Below the pieces are notes generated by a model that had not been told where the DNA came from, did not search any database, and worked only from the letters and a program-made list of their open reading frames with translations. This document shows, in pieces, positions 34,818 through 46,105 of a DNA stretch of 64,000 bases (the first letter of the stretch is position 1; each line of letters starts with the position of its first letter). The translations under genes were made by a program, and so were the position numbers. Source of the DNA: Welwitschia mirabilis (lineage: Eukaryota > Gnetophyta > Gnetopsida > Welwitschiales); assembly GCA_051453625.1 (NCBI GenBank), contig JBOZIK010000001.1, positions 69,093,951 to 69,157,950 of the forward strand, read 5' to 3'.

Positions 34818-35757
34818 CTTTCATTTGTAGTATAGTTCCATTATCATTCTTTCTTAGATATAGATGATGAAAGCTATTAGTAAAACAAGCATAAAAGCAA
34901 AAAGTAGTAGATATTAAAATCATATCTAAAGAGTTAGCAATGAGAAATAGCATTCAAACTAACATAAAAACTTCAAGAAAAATCATAATTACTTATAATA
35001 AAAACACTTAGTTTTACTTTTAACTCATTTATGAGTACTTCATTAGTTCATGCTCAAACACAATGGCATAATCTCATCCATCATAAATATGAGGATGATA
35101 TATCCAAGCCACCTAGCCTTCATAACAAGAATAAAATAATCATGAAAAGTAGAGGTCTCCTAATATCCATNNNNNNNNNNNNNNNNNNNNNNNNNNNNNN
35201 NNNNNNNNNNNNNNNNNNNNNNNNNNNNNNNNNNNNNNNNNNNNNNNNNNNNNNNNNNNNNNNNNNNNNNNNNNNNNNNNNNNNNNNNNNNNNNNNNNNN
35301 NNNNNNNNNNNNNNNNNNNNNNNNNNNNNNNNNNNNNNNNNNNNNNNNNNNNNNNNNNNNNNNNNNNNNNNNNNNNNNNNNNNNNNNNNNNNNNNNNNNN
35401 NNNNNNNNNNNNNNNNNNNNNNNNNNNNNNNNNNNNNNNNNNNNNNNNNNNNNNNNNNNNNNNNNNNNNNNNNNNNNNNNNNNNNNNNNNNNNNNNNNNN
35501 NNNNNNNNNNNNNNNNNNNNNNNNNNNNNNNNNNNNNNNNNNNNNNNNNNNNNNNNNNNNNNNNNNNNNNNNNNNNNNNNNNNNNNNNNNNNNNNNNNNN
35601 NNNNNNNNNNNNNNNNNNNNNNNNNNNNNNNNNNNNNNNNNNNNNNNNNNNNNNNNNNNNNNNNNNNNNNNNNNNNNNNNNNNATCTTAAAATAAAAGCA
35701 TGACCCAGTAGATCCTAAGCATAACAAGTATGACATTCATAACTTAATATCAAACTA
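34818..35757 (-). repeat. Direct repeat copy 1 (possible LTR), with 513-N gap
   Basis: Aligns with 40810-41310 in the same orientation. Shared words include GATAGATGATGAAAGCTATTAG, given here as TAGATGATGAAAGC, CACAATGGCATAAT, AAGCCAC, and CCTAAGCATAACAAGTAT. The Ns at 35171-35683 stand where copy 2 has only about 59 bp. On the minus strand a TATA box lies upstream (35962-35969), so this may be the 3' LTR of a minus-strand element; that is inference. Confidence 0.6.
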
Positions 35758-35961
35758 ATGCATCATGAACATGTAGTACTTTATTATCAAAATAACTAAA
35801 GCATATAATCAAAAAAGTACTCATGCTAAACCAACAAGCATCATGCTAGTTTGGTAGCTATCTCATCACTATGGGAGGCTTAGAAAGAACTCATGTCAAA
35901 ATATCCAATCTCTTCAGATATCATAATGAAGTTGCCCCCCTTTAACTAAAGTGAGGAAGGG

Positions 35962-35969
35962 TATTTATA
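35962..35969 (-). promoter_or_regulatory. TATA box of a possible minus-strand LTR
   Basis: On the minus strand the sequence reads GGCCTATAAATACCC, followed by a C-rich leader and GGGGGGCAAC. This is the look of an LTR core promoter and RNA start. No matching second copy was found, so the call rests on the motif and on the adjacent direct repeat. Confidence 0.4.
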
Positions 35970-35975
35970 GGCCTA

Positions 35976-38280
35976 GATTAGTGTTTTTAATTATGGTTAG
36001 TAAGACCCAAAGAAGTCATTCTAAGGAATTCCCAAAAGTACATAAAATAATTATTTAGTCATGGGGTCAAACTAAGGTGTTCTTCTTAAAAAGTATTCTT
36101 CATTTATCTTCTCTTTACAAAAATTATAAAAATGAATTACTTGCATCAAGAGAACTTAGAAATGTAAGTATGGCACTATTTGACTCTAAGAAATTGCCAC
36201 CTCCATGCCTAGAACCAAGACCATTGTCAATTATGCTTCACATAGTTCAATATCCTATCATAATGCTCGTGATGTCACATTTATCTTAAAAAATAATAGT
36301 GTTTATAGGTATTAGTAGAAAAATAGGATTTTCATGCCCTTAAGTGAGATAAATTCATAAGTCTATGATGATGATTAATTGAAATTCCTAATAAGGCATT
36401 AATTCTCTAATATAAATGTTAATTTTTGAGTTTTATCGTGTCCCTTAACTAATCTTTTACTAGTTCCTTAACAAAAAGATATGTGAAAAAATTAGATAAC
36501 ATGTCAAAATTACAAATCAATTTAATTAATTATGAGAAAATGAATGGTTCTTTCAAAAAAACTTGGCTAATGTACTCTAAAATTACACTTTAGTTAAAAA
36601 ATAGAGTATGAATAGTAATTACTTTAGGTGAAAATACTCCCTTCAACCAAAATGAAACTTTGTTTTTAAAGTTTAAAAGATGGAAAGTTGAATGTAAACA
36701 TGATAAGGAATTAATGATGATTGTGCTAATGTGGTTTAGAATGATCTAGCAAAGGAAAATTGCTAGAAAAAGAATGTGAAAAATGAAAAGTAAAAACAAT
36801 ATCACCTATGTCTACAAATGAATGGAAATAGGTGAAATTGAAAAGGGATTTTATAAGAAATTGCAAATGATGAGGACTTACAAATAATTATTGTAGAAAA
36901 AAGTGACAAAGAAAAGGAACAAATGAAAACTAAAAGAAAGGAAACTTAAAAATGATAAAAATGTAAAAAGGAAGATGATAAATAAAGCATTCAAATGAGG
37001 TGCAAAATGGATAAAGGAAAAATTATAGTCAAAACCTATGAAAAATCATAACCTATCATTAACCTAAGATGATTTTGAATTTGAAGAATAATATAAGTAA
37101 AAAAGTATAAGATGAATAAAAAGAAATAATGATGGCACAAATTATTGCTTATGACAGTGCCCGTTTTCTAAGGTAAATGCTCTTAGATTTAAAATAGTAA
37201 ATTAAAAAGAATTCAAGGGTTATGTAAATGTAAGAGGCAAGGTAATGAAATGACCAAAAGGCTCAAAGTAAATTAAAGTACATGAAATTAAAGCCTAAAA
37301 ATTATTTTAAATGATAAACTACTTTTGTTCTATCATGACTCATGGAAGAAGATATCTCATCATAACAAACATAGATATACCTTCAAGTATGCTTTTTCAT
37401 AGAGATGAAATAGTAAATATATGTGGTATGGACAAATGCGTGTAGTATAGGATAGTAAAATAAATGGAAATAAGGTATATGGAAATGCTACTGAGACTTT
37501 AGTATGCATACTATGAATGAATGAGACTATGAACTAAAGTAATGGCCTAGAAAATATTTGTTTAATCATGAATCCAATTCAAAATAAGGTAAGGCATTGA
37601 TGAAGTAGATTCATGCAAGTTAAGAGTAGTAAAAAGATCTTACGTAAAAAATTTTAAAATAAGTAAATCATAAGAATTCTTTAATCCCATCTTAAGTTCT
37701 TTACTTTTCCTTCTTCTCTATGGCATCTTTAAGTTTCAATCATTCAAACATATTGAGAAATTAGTATTTATGACATTTCCTTCTAACATATTTAGCATGT
37801 ATAGAAAGGATTCAATTCTACATTGCTAACAAGCATTTATAGTCTTCATGTAGATGAATGTATAACAAATAAATCGTTAGAGCTACATTACCAGTAGATG
37901 TCCATAGCCCTAATGCAGTTAAATAAACCTAATCAGAATAATTATAAAAATGTGTTAAAAGAGCCCTAAGATTTTTCTTGATTTTATTTGCTATTTATTT
38001 ATTATTTTTTTATATTATTAGTACATAAAAGGGATCATTATCTCATTAAAATAATAGAAAAATTATTTCATCCCCATGAATTCTTTAAAATAAAGAAATA
38101 TCATGAAAAAAGATAATCCACATTTTTTTCTTCCTTGATTTTAAATTGAAGATATTAAATGAATGAAATCCTTAATAAAATATCTCGAAGATAAAGATGA
38201 CTTTCTCTTAAAAATTAAGGATCTAATAATATTAACCAAAACCATGAAATGATAAAGATCTCTTATTCCTTATTACTAGA
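35976..38280. other. No gene recognised
   Basis: AT-rich, with many AAATG words. A 70-codon plus-strand frame at 36077-36289 has no motif. If the direct repeats at 34.8 and 40.8 kb are LTRs, this is the internal 3' part of a minus-strand element. Confidence 0.35.
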
Positions 38281-38288
38281 AAAGGCCA

Positions 38289-38789
38289 CTACCTATGATA
38301 AGTAAGTCTCATAAACTTATAGTGAGATGGAATAGATGAATGATTAGCAACCCTTATCAAATAATTATGTAATGAAAGAGGTAGGTAATAAGGTTTATGA
38401 TGGTAATGGCTTATTATATGATGGGGATGAAATTTAAGATTACCTAAGAAAAAGGGCTTAAGGTGATGACTATATAAGTGGCAATGGTTAAGTGGTTTCA
38501 TTAGAGAAGTACCATTAGGAGATATTATTTTCATTGTGAGTGGGTCTATCCATCCTAAGTCTAATCTAGAAGGAAAATCTAGTCTAAGACTATGCAATAA
38601 AATTCTACTTCCCTCAAAGTATGGTTTTCTAATGTAATGCATGTATGAAGTCTTAAAGGTATGAAGGCTATGATTAGGTAATGGGTTATGAAATGGGAAG
38701 AATCTATGTAAAAAATTACACATGCATCTTAAATTAAAGACAACATCAATGTAAATAGTAAATTTTATGCATTTAAGATCTAAAAGCAT
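38289..38789 (-). pseudogene. Open minus-strand frame of 166 codons, possibly gypsy integrase C-terminus
   Basis: The longest gap-free open frame of the window. It is rich in His, Tyr, Leu and Pro. A stretch GSRILLHSLRLDF followed by GWIDPLTMKIISPNG resembles, in spacing and aromatic positions, the C-terminal domain of gypsy integrase just before the element's 3' part. The similarity is weak and the composition biased, so chance is possible. The frame has an ATG at 38789 but no upstream promoter. Confidence 0.25.
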
Positions 38790-39379
38790 TCATCCTATAA
38801 CTAGCTCATGCTTATAAATAACTCTTGCAAGAAATCATTTTGAGGTAAAGAAAAATTAAGGGATTACTCACTAGATGATATGAGTTATTTTCAAAAGCAT
38901 TATGCATAGGATTATCAAAAAATTATTATTACTCAAAGGAAGGTTTGTCTTTTACATGAAGGTTTAAATCTTGCTTAAGCCATAAAGGTGGTATAGAAAC
39001 ATTTTTATCATCAAAATTTGAAAAGAAGGAAAGGATTCTATGTATGATGAATCATGTATGAATTCTTCTTTGATGTTAACCTCTTCACAAGGGCTACTAA
39101 ATGATTCATCCTTAAATGTATAACTTTTCTCAAAGGGTTGAATTTTTACAATTGATTGCTTATCCTATAATAAATTCTTATTAGTTTCTTTTTCATTCCA
39201 AAAAAAGTGTAATTTGAATTTCATTGATTTAACTATCATTATTTCTTTCAAGATTTCTAGGATTAGGTTCTATGGATGTAGAAATCTCCTCTCATTTTTG
39301 CTGAGTAAGTGTTTTAATGATTTGCATAGTACTTTGATTTAATTATTGTAAATTTTACTTAAGCCTTTACAAGATGAAA

Positions 39380-39788
39380 GAGTTTTATTGGATGAAATAT
39401 TATTGTATGGCATTGATATGGTATTGGACTTTCATGAATTTCTCAAGAATGTCTCCAAAGGAGTTTGAAAAGATTATTGTGTTTTGGAATATGAAGGGTA
39501 TTGGAATAAAGGAGAAGGATAGAATGAAGGCTATTCATGAAAAAATGAAAGATAAGGTTTATAGGATGAAGGAAATTCATGAGATGATGAGGATAATGGT
39601 TCATAAGGAATGGTGAAAGATATGTACTTAAAATCCTCATGATGAAAGTAAGGATCTTCAGAATGAAAATAAGATACAAGAGAAGAAAAATTTAAGTACC
39701 AATATTGAGGATTAGATGGAAAATGAGGTTTTTGATTTTGGATTAAATAATGAAGATTATGATTTATGCGGAACCTATTAATGAACAT
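39380..39788 (-). pseudogene. Minus-strand Pro/Tyr/Phe-rich coding remnant
   Basis: Two overlapping minus-strand frames (39531-39788 and 39443-39679) are rich in Pro, Tyr, Phe, His and Ser, with SSSSHEFPSSYKPYLSFF and NHYPHHLMNF. Such a composition occurs in the spacer after gag in Tat/Athila-type elements. A plus-strand frame (39374-39616) overlaps and is probably the shadow. Assignment is tentative. Confidence 0.25.
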
Positions 39789-40547
39789 AATTTGGAAAAG
39801 ATATTAAGATGATACAAATGTTTACCAAATATGGAAGAGTTCTAATGTAAGAAGTTAGTGGCACTGGTGAGGGAAGATGAGGGCACTAATAAATACATTT
39901 AATAAAAGATGGAAATGTAACACGTAGGATGACTAACAATATGAAATAAAAGGTCATTACAAATGATAGATTAGTAAGGATTAGAAGCAAGATAAACAAA
40001 CGTCCTAATGCAAAAATAAAAATCTACAATGCAATTTAATGCAACCAAAAAAAAAAAAAAGAAATGAAATGAAAGAATATAGGAATTAATAATGTAAGTA
40101 ATAAAGGACTTCCTTTAAATTTTTACTAATGAAGTCCTTCTCCAAAAAATTGTCTTTAACTACCTATTGAGGAAGTTACCTAGAATAGAGAAAGAAATAT
40201 AAGTGATAAAAAATGGTAAAAAGAGAGATGGATAGAAGAGTGAAAATTTTTTATTAATTTTCTTGAAATCTTTTCTCAAAAATCTATAAAAGACCAGCCC
40301 TTATAAGGAAATTTGGTATACTAAGTAGATAATGTTTTACAAGTGAAGAAGGAAATAAAACAAAGAAAAAATAAAAACTAAAAGAAATAAAAATAAAAAA
40401 AGGAAAAAAGCAAAGAAGTTACCAGATTAAGTTTCATTGATCAAGTAACTAATACCAACCCACTAGTAATAAAAAGAAAAAAATAAAAAGGCATTGCAAA
40501 ATGACTAATATAAAAAAAATAAAAACAAGTAAAAAAATGAAAAAGAA
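39789..40547. other. No gene recognised, A-rich
   Basis: Long A-rich stretches (for example 40040-40060 and 40370-40547) run into a 262-N gap at 40548-40809. Confidence 0.45.
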
Positions 40548-40809
40548 NNNNNNNNNNNNNNNNNNNNNNNNNNNNNNNNNNNNNNNNNNNNNNNNNNNNN
40601 NNNNNNNNNNNNNNNNNNNNNNNNNNNNNNNNNNNNNNNNNNNNNNNNNNNNNNNNNNNNNNNNNNNNNNNNNNNNNNNNNNNNNNNNNNNNNNNNNNNN
40701 NNNNNNNNNNNNNNNNNNNNNNNNNNNNNNNNNNNNNNNNNNNNNNNNNNNNNNNNNNNNNNNNNNNNNNNNNNNNNNNNNNNNNNNNNNNNNNNNNNNN
40801 NNNNNNNNN

Positions 40810-41310
40810 TATTTATAGTATAGTCCCAGTGTCATTCTTCCTTAGAGATAGATGATGAAAGCTATTAGTTAAAAAAGGATAAAAGGAAAAAGTAGTAGAT
40901 ATTAAAATGATATTTAAAGAGCTAAGAATAGGACCTAAGATGCAATTTAACATAACAACTTTAAAGAAAAGTGTAAGTATGTATAATAAAAACATGTCAC
41001 TTTACTTCCAACTCCTTTACAATGATATAATCCACTATGATGATGAGTATTTCATTAGTCTAGGCTCAGCACAATGGCATAATCACATCCAACATAGACA
41101 TGAAGGCAATACATCTAAGCCACATAGCTTTCATAATAAGAATAAAATAATCATGGAAAGTAGGTATGTTTTAAAATCTATCAAATAAAAATTTAATCTA
41201 TGTAAGCTAGAAAGAAAAGAAAAATCACCAAATTAGATCTTAAAGTAAGAATATGACTTAGTTAATCCTAAGCATAACAAGTATATCATTTACAACTTGA
41301 TATCAAACTA
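40810..41310 (-). repeat. Direct repeat copy 2 (possible LTR)
   Basis: Aligns with 34818-35170 and 35684-35757. The left end is hidden by the gap; the right end is sharp, just after TATCAAACTA, where the two copies stop matching. A 93-codon plus frame at 40907-41188 lies inside, but copy 1 does not keep it open, so it is not treated as a gene. Confidence 0.6.
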
Positions 41311-41363
41311 ATTGTTATGATATGTATTTGTGCAAATGTTATATCCTCAAAAAAATTCTATAA

Positions 41364-41368
<5 letters not shown>

Positions 41369-41397
<29 letters not shown>
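41369..41397. repeat. (TA)14 microsatellite
   Basis: Perfect TA run, 29 bases. Confidence 0.95.
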
Positions 41398-41399
<2 letters not shown>

Positions 41400-43015
41400 A
41401 ATAATACAACATACTAATATAGATGGAAATGACCCAAATGTCATAATCCCATTGAAGGCACATACAAGAAGAAGGAGAATTGATTTTGAAAATAAAACAC
41501 TTGTGTAACCTTTAAGTAGAATAAAGTAATAATGCAAAATAACAATACAAATGAATACACTATGAAAATGAAATGCAAGTTCTATTCTAAATGCAACTTT
41601 TATCCAATTACCAAATCAACATGTCATAGAGATAAGTATTGTATAACTTATATCGATCAAGAAAAGTCATCATTAGCTCAAGGCCAATCTAAGCTATTAG
41701 GTACATCAAACAAAATATGAAAACAATGCAAAGTTAATTTAGAAAATGAAATGTAATGCACCTAAACTAATAATGTTAATGTTAACAAAGGTTACCCTTG
41801 TGATCTATATCACCAAAAATGCTGTCATAGAAATAGATATAATATAAACCATAATGGAGATGCACATAACAAAAGATATAAAAAAAATAGAGTTTTGATT
41901 AAAAGCAAACCAACATCCATGTTATAAGCAGTAGCACCTCAATGAAGAATACATAGCCTAACACCAAAAAAGATGTCTCTATGCAATAATAATGAATGGA
42001 TCTCTTTTCAATCTCTTATCACAAGAATTTTTTATATCAAAGAAGATAAAAATAGAGTCAAAGGTGGAGGAGGTATTTATTACAAAATAGACTCTAAAAT
42101 TAGTAAATACAAATATATATTCTAACAATTCTAATAGTCATACAACAAGATGCAAGCTACATGGCTAGAGTTTGGTGAAGTTCCACATCAGCTACTAGAT
42201 TGATCCAGTAAGCATCCTTCTTATCTTAAGTATTTTTATCATCTGTATAGTCATCCAAATTATTAGATGGATAATGGACTTTCGTAAAGTATTTTTTTGT
42301 ATTGCATTAACCTCTTTGATTATAGGATTATTACTTTAAATAGGAAGTATTGTAATTTACTTCAAATACTATAAAATGTAATAAAGATTTCATGTTTCTA
42401 TGACATTTTCCTTATCTTTATATTATTGTTAAAAATCAGCATAAACTTATCTAATGTCCTATAAAAGTAAACAAAATAGCCTATCAAATACAAATAATTT
42501 GGTAGTGAAACATAGCCTCCTACTTAGTCTCGTCAATTCCTAAGAAAATCAGGAGAACATCCATAATTGTGAGATAATATAATAATAAATCAACTAAAGA
42601 ATTGTGAAATAAACTCAGAAAGAATTTAAAAAATCTTAGAAATGTAGAACATAATTATTAAAATAGATAACTAAATGTTTTACCTATGCAATGAAGTGGT
42701 TGTACTATCATCTTAGTAGTCATCTAGACGATAGAGGGGATAACAGACTAAAAAATTGGTCTTAAAAAGCTAAAGCATGTGAGATTTTTTTTAGAAAGAT
42801 AAACATTAAATATACTGATAATTGATAGGCCCCCACTCCAATGTATAATAGATATAAAATAATTGTGTATACATAAATAATCCTCATTATAAAGTATAAA
42901 AAATGATATGTAAAAATATGCATAATATCTGACAATAAAAACATTGATGATACTTAAAGTAATATGTCTATATATAAATAATGAATTTTATGTAATCCAT
43001 GAAGGAAAAGATACA
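41400..43015. other. No gene recognised
   Basis: AT-rich. Contains the opposite-strand relative of the CATCTAGATG repeat near 42705-42745. Open frames of 60-62 codons (41532-41720 and 42762-42944) have no motif. Confidence 0.4.
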
Positions 43016-43019
43016 TAAT

Positions 43020-43306
43020 ACAACATAAATAAGTCACTCCCCCTATTTATTCATGATTTATTCTTGATGTGCGATAGGCTTAAGTGCATGAGAAGAGGAG
43101 GGAGGATGCTTAGGATCTATAGGGAAACAGTGGTTAAATGATGTCATGATCATGTGTGCCATCTTGTCTCTGTGTACTCTATCTCTAGGATGTATACTAT
43201 TACATCATAATCTATCTATAAGATGCACTACTGCACATTCACTAGCTACTCCTCACTATGCTATACTCTCGTCTCAATGATCATAATTCTTTGCTCTGGT
43301 GTATAG
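43020..43306 (-). pseudogene. Family X, left copy, 3' part (beyond the copia insertion)
   Basis: On the minus strand this continues the decayed coding sequence at 50169-51440 after the copia element is taken out. The 5-bp TATAG target duplication marks the break. Readable pieces toward the end are DPKHPPSSSHALKPIAHQE followed by a stop near 43055. The right-hand copy of X does not extend into this part, so only position and continuity support it. Confidence 0.5.
43302..43306. repeat. Target-site duplication TATAG, left copy
   Basis: TATAG directly precedes the copia 5' LTR and recurs at 50169-50173, directly after the 3' LTR. Confidence 0.9.
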
Positions 43307-43474
43307 TATTGGATTATATGCTGACAATTGATGTCAAACTAATATCTCTTGTATAGTAATTGTTGTATATTTTGTGCAAAAGATTTTGAGTTTTTGCAGG
43401 TTAAAATATGGAACTAAAATATGCACTAGAAACTTGCTTAGTTGATTCATACTTCAAAGGGATAAACTAGATTG

Positions 43475-43805
43475 TAAAGGGGTCGACCGCACTTAAAGCT
43501 ATCAAAGGAAAATGGACTACATCTGGAGGGGTCAACTGGATTATAATGGGGTTGACTGGATCTATAACTTAGAGAACTAGTGTCCTTGAACCGAATGGCA
43601 AGGGGTTGATTAGATTTTCATGGGGTTGACTAGATTTGAGAACCTGACATGTAGTATTCCTAGACTGAGAGAAAAGGAGTTGACCAGATCCAGATGGGGT
43701 CGACTAGATATGAAGATGGAAAAAACCTGGGGCGACTGAATTATTCTCTTAGGTGATCTATGTAATTCATGAAACCACATGATGTCGACTGGATTTTTGT
43801 GGGAT
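43475..43805 (+). repeat. GGGGTCGACTGGAT repeats in LTR U3
   Basis: At least eight copies of a 12-14-bp word of the type GGGGTCGACTGGAT or GGGGTTGACTAGAT are spread over about 330 bp. The same array is present, decayed, in the 3' LTR (about 49040-49400). Repeated short words in U3 upstream of the TATA box look like an enhancer array; that role is inference. Confidence 0.75.
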
Positions 43806-43928
43806 GGACTGAATGGTACAAAAAAGAAATTTTTTCAAATGTTATGTATCTGTTACATAGCTGTTAACTAGTTGTTTATAGCCACTAGATGTGTAATTAA
43901 AGTGTAATAAACCCTAATATCCTTTCAC

Positions 43929-43937
43929 TATAAATAG
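43929..43937 (+). promoter_or_regulatory. TATA box of the copia 5' LTR
   Basis: TATAAATAG, conserved at 49522-49530 in the 3' LTR, placed after the U3 repeat array. Confidence 0.75.
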
Positions 43938-44592
43938 CTAAGCCATAGATGACCTAAGAAACTTTTTGGAATTACTTACATTTGGCAAAATCATTTTGAA
44001 TTTGAAAGGTCAAGTTGTGCTTTTACATTATTGTATATTGGCTTTTACACATCTGAATAAAGGAGATCTATCATTTGCACATGTACTTTATTCAAAGTTA
44101 GATCTAGAACTACATTGATGTATTGTTATAGAAGGAGAGATCCATCCATTATACTGTTTCAGAATGAGTGATATTTATGCTACTAAGGCATTACCACATC
44201 ATTATTTTATTTAGTAAAGATTGAGACTGAGCCTTAAAAATTTCATTCTAAAGGTTGAGACTCAGTCTAGAATAGTCCATGTGTAAAGATTACAAGTGAA
44301 CCTGGAACACCTGGTGGAGTAATAAAGATTCGAGATCAAGCTTGTAAGAAGCTGATCATCGAGAGTGGAGTAGGAGAGTTTCCTGAACCACTATAAATCT
44401 AGCTTGCATCTAATTAGTAGTTTATGCATTTTTTTTTATTCTTTACTTTTAATATTCTATTCTATTATGCACATCCTAGACAAGTCTATTTTCATATACA
44501 AGACATGTTTTAAGTAGATTTATTTCAGATTAATTGTTAAGTTTTTAAAAGGACCTATTCACTCCTCCTCTAAGGTTATCGATCCTATTATT

Positions 44593-44604
44593 TAGTATTT
44601 GAGC
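44593..44604 (+). other. Primer-binding site (tRNA-iMet type), decayed
   Basis: TAGTATTTGAGC, two bases after the LTR end, against TGGTATCAGAGC: 9 of 12 positions match and two of the three differences are transitions. Confidence 0.7.
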
Positions 44605-44619
44605 AAGTTAAGTCATTTT

Positions 44620-45350
44620 CTTAGATCTTAGCTAGTCTACACTTAGAACCCTACAATGGTTATTCTTCTTGATGATAACTTTTTAAGTCTTGCCTTCCTA
44701 AATACTTGTGCCTTTATTTGTATTTATTGGATAGAATATGATTTTTTTAAAAACAGATTGTATCTAGTGAAAACTCACAGAAATCAAGTGAAAGAGATAA
44801 AAGAAATATTCTAGAATATAATAAAGCAAGAAGACTATCTTTTATGGATTTTTTTCCCTCCATTAAAGAATTTTTTGAGTAAATTAGTCTATGATGATGA
44901 TGATAATATGAGAAATGAAGAATAATAAGATTTAGAAGACACATGTCAAGAGTTGTATCAAGAATGTTAAAAGCTAGCCAGAAGGATAAATGACTTAAAC
45001 AAGGTTATAAAATTCCCTACCAAGGAAAAAGAGGAAATGGAATCAAGTCTCAAAAGGGTCAAATCCAAAAACCCTGAACTCACTTTATAAGTAAAAGGAT
45101 TATGTTATTTTTTTAATAAATTTTCAGGTGGATCTACCAAATTGAAACAAATGCTTGGAGTTCAAAAACTAGTTGGCAACAAATTAGGTATTGGCTTCAT
45201 CTCTTAAAAACCTTAAACTCAGAAAAATCAGATAATCAACAATAGTAATTTCTCTTTAAAAGTTACTTATCATTTCTATAAAAAAATAGGCCATTCAAAA
45301 CATATATGGAATGCTATAAAATTATTGTTATTTTTAAATTCAGTTAGTTC
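44620..45350 (+). pseudogene. Copia gag remnant, shortened
   Basis: Nucleocapsid part of the polyprotein. Readable pieces: a Lys/Glu-rich, coiled-coil-like run (about 44945-45090) with LARRINDLNKVIKFPTKEKE, then FSGGSTKLKQMLGVQKLVGNKLGIGF (about 45120-45200; the first 17 residues fit the conserved pre-knuckle block), and a decayed zinc knuckle with KKIGHSKH (about 45280-45310), where the Cys codons are lost. The capsid core is not recognisable and the distance from primer site to knuckle is short, so part of gag is probably deleted. Confidence 0.6.
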
Positions 45351-45419
45351 CTTTGCATTTAAGTTTGTTTCTAAAAAGGATGTATCACATATTCTAAAAG
45401 GACTATATGGGTGAAAGAT

Positions 45420-45851
45420 AATGATTTTAAAAGTTTATTAATTCAGTCAACTTTCAAAGTCTCAAATAGCATAAGCTAGTATCTTGATAGTGAATGTTCA
45501 AGGCACATGATAGGAGACAAATCTAGATTTAGACATCTAAGCTACTTTAATGGAGGAGAAGTGACTTTCAAAGATATTGAAAGAGTAAAAATATAAGGCA
45601 TTGGAAGTATTACTAGAGGAAACCTTCTTAGAATTAATGAAGTTTTGTATGTAAGTGGTTTAAAGCACAATTTACTTAGCACTAGTCAAATTTATGATAA
45701 AGGTTACAAGGTAGTGTTTGATAAATCAAAATGTGAAATTATTCATGGGAAATTGAATGATGTGATTCTTAGAGATAATAGAATAGATAAATTTTATAAC
45801 ATAGATTAATTATTTTTGCCTTATTGTTTTTTGAATTTTCCTCAAGATGAG
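45420..45851 (+). pseudogene. Copia protease and pre-integrase region
   Basis: Aspartic protease that cuts the polyprotein. A frame starting after a TAG at 45477-45479 (former Trp) reads YLDSECSRHMIGDKSRFR. The catalytic Asp codon (45486-45488) is intact, but the Gly of Asp-Ser-Gly is Glu (45492-45494), a G-to-A change. It continues VTFKDIERVKI, stop, GIGSI, INEVLYVSGLKHNLLSTSQI, and FDKSKCEIIHG to KFYNID and a stop at 45807, just before the gap. The LKHNLLS block joins protease to the pre-integrase domain in copia elements. Confidence 0.9.
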
Positions 45852-46105
45852 NNNNNNNNNNNNNNNNNNNNNNNNNNNNNNNNNNNNNNNNNNNNNNNNN
45901 NNNNNNNNNNNNNNNNNNNNNNNNNNNNNNNNNNNNNNNNNNNNNNNNNNNNNNNNNNNNNNNNNNNNNNNNNNNNNNNNNNNNNNNNNNNNNNNNNNNN
46001 NNNNNNNNNNNNNNNNNNNNNNNNNNNNNNNNNNNNNNNNNNNNNNNNNNNNNNNNNNNNNNNNNNNNNNNNNNNNNNNNNNNNNNNNNNNNNNNNNNNN
46101 NNNNN

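Larger units (their letters stand above)
43307..44590 (+). repeat. 5' LTR of the copia element
   Basis: 1284 bp, starting TATTGGATTATATG (TG to TA) and ending CTATTA (CA to TA). U3 holds repeated GGGGTCGACTGGAT-like words (about 43475-43800). A TATA box TATAAATAG is at 43929-43937 with CCCTAATAT upstream. The remaining R/U5 includes GCTGATCATCGAGAGTGGAG (about 44352-44371), identical in the 3' LTR. Confidence 0.92.

Noticed and set aside
40907-41188. 93-codon open frame
   Set aside because: Lies in a direct repeat whose other copy does not keep the frame.
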